A stretch of 6,962 nt of DNA, taken from positions 1-6,962 of the forward strand of contig JABDLW010000901.1 of NCBI GenBank assembly GCA_013001805.1. Reading direction: 5' to 3'. Made by a program: the position numbers and the translations under genes. The notes under the pieces were generated by a model. It worked only from the letters and a program-made list of their open reading frames with translations. It was not told where the DNA came from and made no database searches. How positions within the stretch are numbered: the stretch's first letter is position 1; the number at the start of each line of letters is the position of its first letter. This DNA comes from Saprospiraceae bacterium. GTDB taxonomy: Bacteria > Bacteroidota > Bacteroidia > Chitinophagales > Saprospiraceae. This document shows positions 1-5,910 of the stretch, one piece after another.

Positions 1-294
1 GGAGGAGAGCCAGCACCCCGCAGTGCTCCTGGCCTGTTTCACACCGCTATTGTATATCCCACCCGAAAAGATTTGGCTGCTATATTTCAACGTTTGCAAG
101 AACATAAGTATCCGCTGACTGGTGCGGCCGACCATGGAGTCTCCGAGGCCTTATATCTCGATGACCCGGACCAAAACGGCGTCGAGCTGTATTGGGATCG
201 CCCTCGCGAAAATTGGCCAAGAGATGATGCAGGTAAACTTGATATGTTCACGAGGAGGCTTGATCTGGAGAGTCTATTGCTTGAGCTTGAGTGA
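1..294 (+). CDS. VOC-family protein (catechol 2,3-dioxygenase/glyoxalase-like), C-terminal part
   Basis: This is an open frame from the first base of the window to a TGA stop, giving the last 97 residues of a protein whose start lies outside. It matches the C-terminal half of CatE/YfiE-type members of the vicinal oxygen chelate superfamily: GLFHTAIVYP (residues 11-20), then DHGVSEALYLDDPDQNGVELY (from residue 44), then WDRP. The usual metal-ligand positions are present as His14, His45 and Glu62, counted from base 1. These enzymes bind a divalent metal and either open aromatic diols or act as lyases or thiol transferases; the substrate cannot be told from this fragment. A TTG at 73 could pose as a start, but the family similarity begins well upstream of it. 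No functional link to the neighbouring genes is evident. Family assignment is firm; the reaction is not. Confidence 0.85.
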   Translation, partial: GGEPAPRSAPGLFHTAIVYPTRKDLAAIFQRLQEHKYPLTGAADHGVSEALYLDDPDQNGVELYWDRPRENWPRDDAGKLDMFTRRLDLESLLLELE

Positions 295-316
295 AAGAGA
301 TTGAGGTGCAATGTTT

Positions 317-346
317 TCGTCATTCGAAACATTCGTCACTCGTCAT
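317..346. repeat. Outlying copy of the 23-bp tandem repeat
   Basis: Thirty bases here are identical to 600-629 inside the main tandem array, 283 bp away. The copy starts TCGTCATTCGAAAC and continues through one ATTCGTCACTCGTCAT unit. After 346 the similarity continues with a one-base deletion and then stops. It suggests that the array was once longer, or that a piece was copied or split by the intervening sequence. Confidence 0.85.
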
Positions 347-385
347 CGAGAGGCTCATTTCAATCGGTCTCGATCTTCGATTCGT

Positions 386-478
386 CTACTGACGCTCGCC
401 TGTGGCTCAGTCAGCATGGCTCTCCCGCATTTTCCTGGGGACGCTCCTACTGACGCTACACTGCGTTTCGGTCAGCAT
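386..478. repeat. Pair of 32-bp direct repeats, 61-bp period
   Basis: CTACTGACGCT at 386-396 and 447-457 is followed in both cases, after exactly 13 variable bases, by GTCAGCAT (410-417 and 471-478). A third partial GTCAGCA occurs at 492-498. Within each copy CTGAC and GTCAG are inverted, so each could form a short 5-bp stem. The conserved ends around a variable centre look like a small dispersed palindromic element rather than coding DNA. No open frame here resembles a protein. Confidence 0.7.
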
Positions 479-509
479 CTTTGATACGTCGGTCAGCACT
501 TTGATTCGT

Positions 510-652
510 CATTCGAATCATTCGTCAACTCGTCATTCAAATTATTCGTCACTCGTCATTCAAAACATTCGTCAACTCGTCATTCAAATCATTCGTCACT
601 CGTCATTCGAAACATTCGTCACTCGTCATTCGAATCATTCGTCACTCGAAAC
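510..652. repeat. 23/24-bp tandem repeat array
   Basis: Head-to-tail units are built from CATTCGTCACTCGT plus CATTCGAAA. Whole units lie at 519-542 (24 bp), 543-565 (23), 566-589 (24), 590-612 (23) and 613-635 (23), with a 9-base part at 510-518 and a shortened unit at 636-652 that lacks an internal TCATTCG. The 24-bp forms carry an extra A (CAACTCGT). Units 519-542 and 566-589 are identical, giving a 47-bp higher-order period over the first four units. There are no spacers between units, and 23 is not a multiple of three, so this is neither CRISPR nor coding. The last C (652) is already the first base, read on the plus strand, of the neighbouring minus-strand gene's stop codon. Confidence 0.92.
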
Positions 653-1617
653 TACCATCCTAATATGTAAGCAAACATGAGAGGTGCCACGATCGTTGCA
701 TCGGATTCGATAATGTATTTCGGAGTATTTACCTCCAATTTGCCCCAGGTGATTTTTTCATTGGGCACCGCTCCGGAATAAGAACCATAGCTGGTGGTTG
801 AGTCACTTATTTGACAAAAATAGCACCAGCAAGGAATATCATGCATGCCTAAATCCTGATACAACATGGGCACCACACATATGGGAAAATCACCGGCAAT
901 ACCTCCACCAATTTGATAGAAACCAATCTTTGCACTTTCGGCGGTTTGCTTATACCAGTCTGCCAGGTAAATCATGTATTCAATTCCGGACTTGACAATT
1001 GACGGTGGGAATTTATCCCTCATGCAGTGTGATGCAAAGAAATTTGCCGTGGTCGAATCTTCCCACCCGGGGACAATGATCGGAAGGTTTTTTTCTGCCG
1101 CTGCTACCAGCCAGGAGTCCTTGGGATCGATCTCATACTCTCCAGTAAGAGTTCCTTCGCGAATGATCTGATAAAGATATTCGTGCGGAAAATAACGTTC
1201 TCCATTTTGGTGTGCCCGCGTCCAGTGTTTTACCAAAACCTTTTCAAGTTTCCGCATGGCTTCTTCTTCCGGGATGCAGGTATCTGTTACCCGGTTGTAG
1301 TGCTGGTCGAGAAGTTCCTGCTCATCTGAAGGACCGAGATCCCGATAATTTGGAATTCGCTTGTAATGTGTATGTGCCACTAAGTTAAACAGATCCTCTT
1401 CAAGATTGGCTCCGGTACAGGAAATAATGTGGACTTTATCTTGACGGATCATTTCAGCAAGGGATAGACCTAGTTCAGCAGTGCTCATGGCACCGGCCAG
1501 GGTGATCATCATTTTGTTGCCATCATCAATTACTTTATTGAAAGCCTCTGAGGCATCAATTAGGGATGCCGCATTAAAGTGCCGGTAATGATGCTTGAGG
1601 TACTCTGTTATTTTCAT
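652..1617 (-). CDS. Deoxyhypusine synthase family protein (polyamine aminobutyl/aminopropyl chemistry)
   Basis: This 321-residue protein matches bacterial deoxyhypusine-synthase-like proteins over its whole length. The family uses NAD to oxidise a polyamine such as spermidine and moves the aminobutyl group onto an amine through an enzyme-lysine imine. Visible motifs are TLAGAMSTAE (39-48), ISCTGANLEED (65-75), PGWEDST (183-189), GGGIAGDF (237-244) and SDSTTSYGSYSGAVPNE (271-287). ITWGK follows, where Lys293 aligns with the catalytic lysine of the eukaryotic enzyme. Bacteria lack eIF5A, the eukaryotic target, so the acceptor is probably a small amine (homospermidine-type synthesis or a related reaction), but this is unproven. 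The gene lies downstream of the arginine decarboxylase on the same strand, so a shared polyamine role is likely. The ATG is supported by conserved similarity from near the N-terminus; no clear ribosome binding site precedes it. The stop is TAG, abutting the tandem repeat array. Confidence 0.93.
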   Translation of the reverse strand: MKITEYLKHHYRHFNAASLIDASEAFNKVIDDGNKMMITLAGAMSTAELGLSLAEMIRQDKVHIISCTGANLEEDLFNLVAHTHYKRIPNYRDLGPSDEQELLDQHYNRVTDTCIPEEEAMRKLEKVLVKHWTRAHQNGERYFPHEYLYQIIREGTLTGEYEIDPKDSWLVAAAEKNLPIIVPGWEDSTTANFFASHCMRDKFPPSIVKSGIEYMIYLADWYKQTAESAKIGFYQIGGGIAGDFPICVVPMLYQDLGMHDIPCWCYFCQISDSTTSYGSYSGAVPNEKITWGKLEVNTPKYIIESDATIVAPLMFAYILGW

Positions 1618-1764
1618 ATTTATTCTCTAGTAAATGACTACTCAATTAACAAATAAGCCAATTATTAACCAATTCAACCACCTGGGCCACTTAACCATTC
1701 CAAAAAAATCCTACCACAACTACAACACCACTCAACTAATCACCCACTCAACCATTTAACTAAA
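1618..1764 (-). other. Strand-skewed spacer between the two polyamine genes
   Basis: This 147-bp gap has no open frame of note. Between 1641 and 1764 the plus strand holds 41 C but only 4 G by my count, so the transcript read with the flanking genes would be G/U/A-rich and almost free of C. CCACTCAAC occurs twice (1728-1736 and 1744-1752), along with related AACCATT and CAACCA pieces. The A-run at 1702-1708 would be a U-run in the transcript, but no complementary stem precedes it, so I do not call a terminator. No good -33/-7 promoter pair was found, so the two genes may be co-transcribed through it. Confidence 0.6.
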
Positions 1765-3171
1765 TTAATCTACTTGATACCCTAAAATTCTCAACATGTT
1801 CTCTACATCCTGTTCTTCCCGGTACACATACTCATCAAAATTTCCCTTTTTATCTTGCGTTACCACAATATGTTTGGGAGAGGGGATCAGACAATGTTTA
1901 ATACCTCCGTATCCACTGATCGCATCCTGGTATGCACCGGTATGGAAGAATCCAACATAAAGTGGTTCTTGGTCGTCGGGTTTATTTCTTGGCAGGTAAA
2001 TTTCTTGATTAAGATCTTCGGAATTATAATAATCTGAATGATCACAACTTAAGCCCCCAATATTTACTCTGGTGTAGTCATTATTCCACTTGTTGATTGG
2101 TAGTAGAATGAAACGTTCAAAAATGCTCCAGCTGTCTGGTATGGTATTCATCAAACTATTATCGATCATATACCATAGTTCGCTGTCATTTTGTTGTTTT
2201 TGTTCTAATACTTTAAAAACAACGGCACCACTTTCTCCTACGGTGTACTTACCAAACTCAGTAAAAATATCCGGTTCCTCGATGCCCTCTTGATTACAAA
2301 GGTCCTTGATATTTCGGACGATCTCTTTAATCATATAATCATAGTCGAAGTCAAAGCCTAAGTTATTCCTGATGGGCATACCGCCTCCTAAGTTGATGGC
2401 GCGTAAAGTGGGGCACATTTTTTTTAGTTGAGCATAAAGTTGTATGGCTTTTTTAAATTCGCCCCAATAATAAATGCTGTCTTTTATTCCGGAGTCAACA
2501 AAGAAATGCAGCATCTTCAATTCGATGTTTTTCGCATGCGCTATCTCCTCCTTGTAAAAATCAATAATTTCCGATGGTCGTATTCCAAGGCGACTGGTGT
2601 AGTAAGCAGAAGATGATTCTTCATTGATCGCCATCCGAATACCGATTTTTAGATTCTCATTGGTCAGTTTCGTGATTCGATCTAATTCTTCTTTGCTATC
2701 GAGGACAGGTATCGAATTATAAAATCCCAGTTCTTTTAATTTGATGATTTTCCTTAGATAATCATCCGTTTTGTAGCCATTATGCACCAGGATAATGTTT
2801 TGCTCTATCAACTTCGAGTCATACAATTTTAGAATAAGATCGATATCAAAGGATGAAGATGTTTCCAGATGCACACCATGCTTTAGTGCCTCCTTGATTA
2901 CATGGGAAAAGTGACAACATTTTGTGCAGTAGCAATAATGGTATTTACCCTGATAGTTGTTTGCCCGGATTGCACGATTAAAAAGATTCTTGGCTTTTTT
3001 AATTTGAAAACCGATTTTGGGCAGGTAGGTTAGCCGGAAGGGGGTGCCGTATTTTTCGATTAGGTACTTAATCGAAAGGCCATTAAAGTGCAACCAGTTA
3101 TCCCGAAGATCAAATCCATCCTGAGGAAAATAGTATGTTTGGTCAATGAGGTCGAAATATGAGTTAATCAT
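1765..3171 (-). CDS. Arginine decarboxylase, PLP-dependent fold type III (short Bacteroidota form)
   Basis: This 468-residue protein resembles the ~465-residue Bacteroidota arginine decarboxylases, which convert arginine to agmatine and CO2 as the entry to polyamine synthesis. It belongs to the alanine-racemase/ornithine-decarboxylase fold, not to the ~650-residue classical SpeA. Lys84 in CYCTKCCHF is the expected PLP lysine. HLETSSSFDID (101-111), LHFFVDSGIKD (221-231) and the glycine loop NLGGGMP (260-266) follow. TEFGKYTVGESGA (304-316) matches the phosphate-binding segment, GGLSCD (372-377) holds the catalytic cysteine Cys376, and TGAYQD lies at 411-416. Length and motifs are intact. Odd points are four cysteines clustered around the PLP lysine and a lower G+C than the neighbours (21/60 and 23/60 in two samples). 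The ATG start fits the family; no clear ribosome binding site is seen. Decarboxylase family is firm; arginine as substrate rests on overall similarity. Confidence 0.9.
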   Translation of the reverse strand: MINSYFDLIDQTYYFPQDGFDLRDNWLHFNGLSIKYLIEKYGTPFRLTYLPKIGFQIKKAKNLFNRAIRANNYQGKYHYCYCTKCCHFSHVIKEALKHGVHLETSSSFDIDLILKLYDSKLIEQNIILVHNGYKTDDYLRKIIKLKELGFYNSIPVLDSKEELDRITKLTNENLKIGIRMAINEESSSAYYTSRLGIRPSEIIDFYKEEIAHAKNIELKMLHFFVDSGIKDSIYYWGEFKKAIQLYAQLKKMCPTLRAINLGGGMPIRNNLGFDFDYDYMIKEIVRNIKDLCNQEGIEEPDIFTEFGKYTVGESGAVVFKVLEQKQQNDSELWYMIDNSLMNTIPDSWSIFERFILLPINKWNNDYTRVNIGGLSCDHSDYYNSEDLNQEIYLPRNKPDDQEPLYVGFFHTGAYQDAISGYGGIKHCLIPSPKHIVVTQDKKGNFDEYVYREEQDVENMLRILGYQVD

Positions 3172-3276
3172 GAAGTAATTGCAAGAGTTCGAAACTTATT
3201 TTAGAATGCGTGCGAATTTAGGAAGATTGACGTTAACTCAGTGATAAATTTTAGAATAGTGTAATGCAGAATAGTT

Positions 3277-3284
3277 TAGATTTG
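3277..3284 (+). promoter_or_regulatory. Candidate Bacteroidota -7 promoter element
   Basis: TAGATTTG is a full match to the Bacteroidota -7 consensus TAnnTTTG. The expected -33 TTTG is not present; the closest is TTTTAG at 3249-3254, about 22 bp upstream. If used, transcription would begin near 3290 and give the ligase operon a leader of roughly 170 nt. A single 8-base match in AT-rich DNA is weak evidence. Confidence 0.35.
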
Positions 3285-3446
3285 AGCCGTGGTTAGGGAC
3301 ATTGGCACCCTTGACTTTGAAGTTTCAGGTGCTGGATCGGTCGTGAAGTGGTTGATAAGGTGCAAGATAATTTGTGAAAATGAGATGAAGATCAGTGCGA
3401 ACCAAATAGTATCAGCTCGAGATAGACAGTCTTGGGTGAGTTCTAT

Positions 3447-3454
3447 GAGAAGGA
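3447..3454 (+). promoter_or_regulatory. Ribosome binding site for the first operon gene
   Basis: GAGAAGGA lies 6 bases before the ATG at 3461. It is the clearest Shine-Dalgarno-like sequence next to an assigned start in this window and supports that start over others. The two later operon genes lack an equally good site and probably depend on translational coupling. Confidence 0.55.
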
Positions 3455-3460
3455 CCCATT

Positions 3461-4900
3461 ATGGCATCTGAAGAGTCAAGATTGATTAAGCCCGGGCAGT
3501 TTGAGCCCCATGAGCATTGGTATCCCAAGGCCTTAAATGCGACGATACATCCCTTGGTAAACTTTTTTCTGCATCTGAAGAAGGAGCGAATTGTACAGCG
3601 CTATTGCCACCTCCACCCCAAAGTTGATAAGAGTTATTTGAAGCAAATGTTAGACTACCGGCCGAAGCATTTTCTTTGGTCGGGTGCCGATCTTATGCAC
3701 GTGACCAATGAAGATGGTAAGCGGCAAATGCTGGTGATCGAAAACAATTCATGCCCTTCTGGTCAAAAATCAATGCCGCTGGCTGACGACAATCAGGAGG
3801 AAGGTGGTTATCGAGTTTTGATGGAGCGAACGGTTAAACCTTATCATGACAGTAGAAAATCATTGATCGAAGGTGGACTAGCCGTCATCTATGACAAGAA
3901 TCCCATGGAGGCTTCGGGATACGCGGCTGCAATGGCCAACTCATTTAAAGAGGTCGTACATTACACATCGTGGTATAATGGTTCTGATGCAAATGTCCGC
4001 TTTGAAGATGGAATCTGTTTGATCAGGATTGGGCGGTCTGGTTGGAAACCCATGCGACTTGTCTTTAGATATTTAACCCAAAAGCCATGGAACCGCCTAC
4101 CCATTCTAACCAAAACCCAGGTAGTTAACCCCGTTATCGCTTGCCTTGCCGGCGGCCGCAACAAAATGCTGGCAGCGAAAGCCTATGATTTTCTCAATAC
4201 TGATCTTAGACAGGCTGGGCTGGAGATTATTACGCCTACCACAATCTGGGATGTCAGCCAGGAGGAGATACCTCTTTGGATTGAGAAGTTGGGAGGTCAA
4301 GCCGTCATCAAGAACCCGTATTCCAATGCCGGCCAGGGTGTATGGACCATAGTGAGTAGCGAAGAGCTTGACAGTTTTATGGCTTTGGATCAAACTTACG
4401 ATCGGTTTATCGTGCAAAGTCTGATTGGCAATTACCGATGGAGCTCACATAGTGACCGGGGTAGGTTCTATCATCTGGGGACCGTGCCTAATGATAGGGG
4501 ACACACTTTTGTTGCCGATATTCGAATGATGGTTAGTGCCACCCAGCGAGGAATCAGGCCAATTTGCGTTTATGCCCGGAGAGCTGCTTCTCCGCTGGTC
4601 GATCAGTTGGATCCTGGTGTCAAAAGCTGGGATATGTTAGGAACTAACCTTTCCTTTTTAGACAAAGAAGGTAAATGGCAAACAGAGACGAATCGGCTCG
4701 TGCTGACTGATCGTCGGGATTTTAATCGACTCGGTCTGGGATTGGATGATTTAATTGAAGGATTCATTCAGACAGTGCTGAGTACGGTCGCTATTGACAA
4801 ACTGGCGCAGAAGCTATTAAACTCAAAAGGTGGACTCAAGTCGCGACTTTTTAAGTCACTCGATGATGATGCCGCCTTAATTCGCGAAATTATAACCTGA
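3461..4900 (+). CDS. ATP-grasp-like protein of unknown specificity, first gene of ligase operon
   Basis: This 479-residue protein belongs to no family I can name with certainty. Residues ~225-380 have ATP-grasp character: LAGGRNK (229-235), a nucleotide-type lysine in AVIKNPYSNAGQGVW (Lys284 and the glycine-rich loop 289-295), then FVADIRMMVSA (350-360) and a basic YARRAASPL (371-379) where such enzymes carry ATP/Mg and substrate residues. The N-terminal ~220 residues form a separate region with IENNSCPSGQKSMP (93-106) and a Trp/Arg-rich stretch; they may be a substrate-binding domain. The C-terminal ~100 residues include charged helical segments. No signal peptide or membrane segment is seen, so it is likely cytoplasmic. 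ATP-grasp enzymes usually join a carboxylate to an amine via an acylphosphate. The next gene starts 2 bp after its stop, so the two products probably act together. A glutathionylspermidine-synthase-like or D-Ala-D-Ala-ligase-like role cannot be excluded. Confidence 0.75.
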   Translation: MASEESRLIKPGQFEPHEHWYPKALNATIHPLVNFFLHLKKERIVQRYCHLHPKVDKSYLKQMLDYRPKHFLWSGADLMHVTNEDGKRQMLVIENNSCPSGQKSMPLADDNQEEGGYRVLMERTVKPYHDSRKSLIEGGLAVIYDKNPMEASGYAAAMANSFKEVVHYTSWYNGSDANVRFEDGICLIRIGRSGWKPMRLVFRYLTQKPWNRLPILTKTQVVNPVIACLAGGRNKMLAAKAYDFLNTDLRQAGLEIITPTTIWDVSQEEIPLWIEKLGGQAVIKNPYSNAGQGVWTIVSSEELDSFMALDQTYDRFIVQSLIGNYRWSSHSDRGRFYHLGTVPNDRGHTFVADIRMMVSATQRGIRPICVYARRAASPLVDQLDPGVKSWDMLGTNLSFLDKEGKWQTETNRLVLTDRRDFNRLGLGLDDLIEGFIQTVLSTVAIDKLAQKLLNSKGGLKSRLFKSLDDDAALIREIIT

Positions 4901-4902
4901 CT

Positions 4903-5910
4903 ATGGCTATAAGGGTGTTGGTGTTAGTGGATCATGCTGGCCATTCAAAGGAAAATTCAGCCTACAGTTTGAGCAAGGCATTATTCCGCCATCCTGAAGT
5001 TGATCAGGTATTGGTGGCGAGTCGCTCCACTCCCGAAAACGCATCATTTTTTTTTAGTTGCGATTCAATATCGATCAAGGCAATCACGGTTCATAGTGAT
5101 TTTGCATTTGATCCTTCGGGGGCTCAATTTAACGAGATGGTTGGACCTTTTAAATCCATCCATGAATTCGATCTGATATTGCTGCGTCTGCCTCACCCCA
5201 TACATCTACCCTTTTTTAATTATTTAGAGACCCAATTCGACCCCTCCCGCATTATTAACCGGCCCAGCGCCATTCGAATTACAGGTAGTAAGGATTTCTT
5301 ATTGCATGTGTCTGAAGTCTGTCCACCTATGAGACTTTGCAGGTCATTGACTGATGTGATTTCTTTTCATGATAAATATGATCTGGTTCTAAAACCACTA
5401 CGGAGCTATGGTGGGGTAGGACTTTTCAAGTTGCAGAATGGAATGTTGGTTTCTGAAAAGGGAGAGACATTTCCATTGACAGATGGCGGCCATTTGTTCT
5501 CCCATCAATTTGAGAATGGTGGAATTTTGGCGATGAAATACTTATCTAATGTCAATCAGGGAGATAAGCGCATTGTCGTAGTAAATGGCAAAGTAGCAGC
5601 TGCGTCATTGCGTCTGCCTGCACCTGGTTCGTGGCTATGCAATGTCAGTCAGGGTGGCATTTCTCAAGGTAGTGATATCACTCCCAGGGAATCTTATATT
5701 GCCAATTTCGTACATGCTAAGATCGGAGCTATGGGAATAGGGATCTTCGGCATGGACACACTTGTCGATGATGATGGTGAACGGGTCCTTTCGGAGATAA
5801 ATACCTTAAGTGTCGGAGGGATCGGTCCCATGGATATTCAACATCAGCGCTCGGTCTCTGATATGGTGGCCGCAGAAACAATTCATTATTTTAAACAAAA
5901 TGCTAAATGA
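4903..5910 (+). CDS. Glutathione synthetase-like (GshB-type) ATP-grasp ligase
   Basis: This 335-residue protein aligns, from memory, along its length with bacterial glutathione synthetase (GshB, ~316 residues), which joins glycine to gamma-glutamylcysteine using ATP. Visible landmarks are a Rossmann-like start (IRVLVLVDHAG, 3-13), DLILLRLPHP (90-99) matching the GshB metal/substrate region, IINRPSAIR (117-125), and the ATP lysine in LVLKPLRSYGGVG (Lys164, loop 168-173). MKYLSNVNQGDKRIVVVNGK (211-230), SWLCNVSQGG (243-252), GMDTLVDDDGERVLSEIN (283-300) and the closing SVGGIG follow. The metal-binding Asp285, Glu298 and Asn300 are in place, so it should be active. No GshA-type gene is in the window, and the partners are an ATP-grasp protein and an AspA/AstE-type hydrolase, so the substrate may not be gamma-Glu-Cys. 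The ATG sits 2 bp after the previous stop and its first strand begins at once, supporting this start. RimK-type ligation is the main alternative. Confidence 0.85.
   Translation: MAIRVLVLVDHAGHSKENSAYSLSKALFRHPEVDQVLVASRSTPENASFFFSCDSISIKAITVHSDFAFDPSGAQFNEMVGPFKSIHEFDLILLRLPHPIHLPFFNYLETQFDPSRIINRPSAIRITGSKDFLLHVSEVCPPMRLCRSLTDVISFHDKYDLVLKPLRSYGGVGLFKLQNGMLVSEKGETFPLTDGGHLFSHQFENGGILAMKYLSNVNQGDKRIVVVNGKVAAASLRLPAPGSWLCNVSQGGISQGSDITPRESYIANFVHAKIGAMGIGIFGMDTLVDDDGERVLSEINTLSVGGIGPMDIQHQRSVSDMVAAETIHYFKQNAK

Larger units (their letters stand above)
3172..3460. other. Divergent intergenic region between polyamine genes and ligase operon
   Basis: This 289-bp region must hold the start signals for transcription both ways. 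TTTTAGAAT occurs at 3199-3207 and 3249-3257, exactly 50 bp apart, and AGAATAGT occurs at 3253-3260 and 3268-3275, 15 bp apart, just upstream of the candidate plus-strand promoter. These could be regulator sites but are AT-rich and may be chance. For the minus-strand decarboxylase only imperfect -7-like sites were found. A GTG-initiated frame over 3289-3471 looks non-coding. Confidence 0.5.

Noticed and set aside
87..332. Minus-strand open frame opposite the VOC gene
   Set aside because: Serine-rich, resembles nothing, and lies antisense to a frame with clear family motifs.
510..652. CRISPR array
   Set aside because: Units abut without unique spacers, and the repeat changes length by one base from unit to unit.
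402..680. Plus-strand open frame through the repeats (92 codons)
   Set aside because: Its translation is just the 23/24-bp repeat read in shifting frames (low-complexity His/Ser/Ile), and it runs into the 3' end of a well-supported minus-strand gene.
1690..1720. Intrinsic terminator between the polyamine genes
   Set aside because: There is a T-run on the transcribed strand, but the upstream sequence is nearly all G/T/A and cannot form a stem.
1765..3171. Diaminopimelate or ornithine decarboxylase identity
   Set aside because: Same fold, but the whole-length pattern (ETSSSFDID, TEFGKYTVGESGA, GGLSCDHSDYY) fits the Bacteroidota arginine decarboxylase form better; substrate still not proven.
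3289..3471. GTG-initiated 60-codon frame upstream of the ligase operon
   Set aside because: No recognisable motif or ribosome site, and it overlaps the well-supported start at 3461 in another frame.
4106..4417. Minus-strand 103-codon frame inside the first operon gene
   Set aside because: Antisense to a long conserved-looking frame; no independent evidence of coding.
4903..5910. RimK (ribosomal protein S6 glutamate ligase) identity for the second operon gene
   Set aside because: Landmarks such as DLILLRLPHP, INRPSAIR, the DKR segment and the closing EIN...GG fit glutathione synthetase better. RimK stays only as an alternative.
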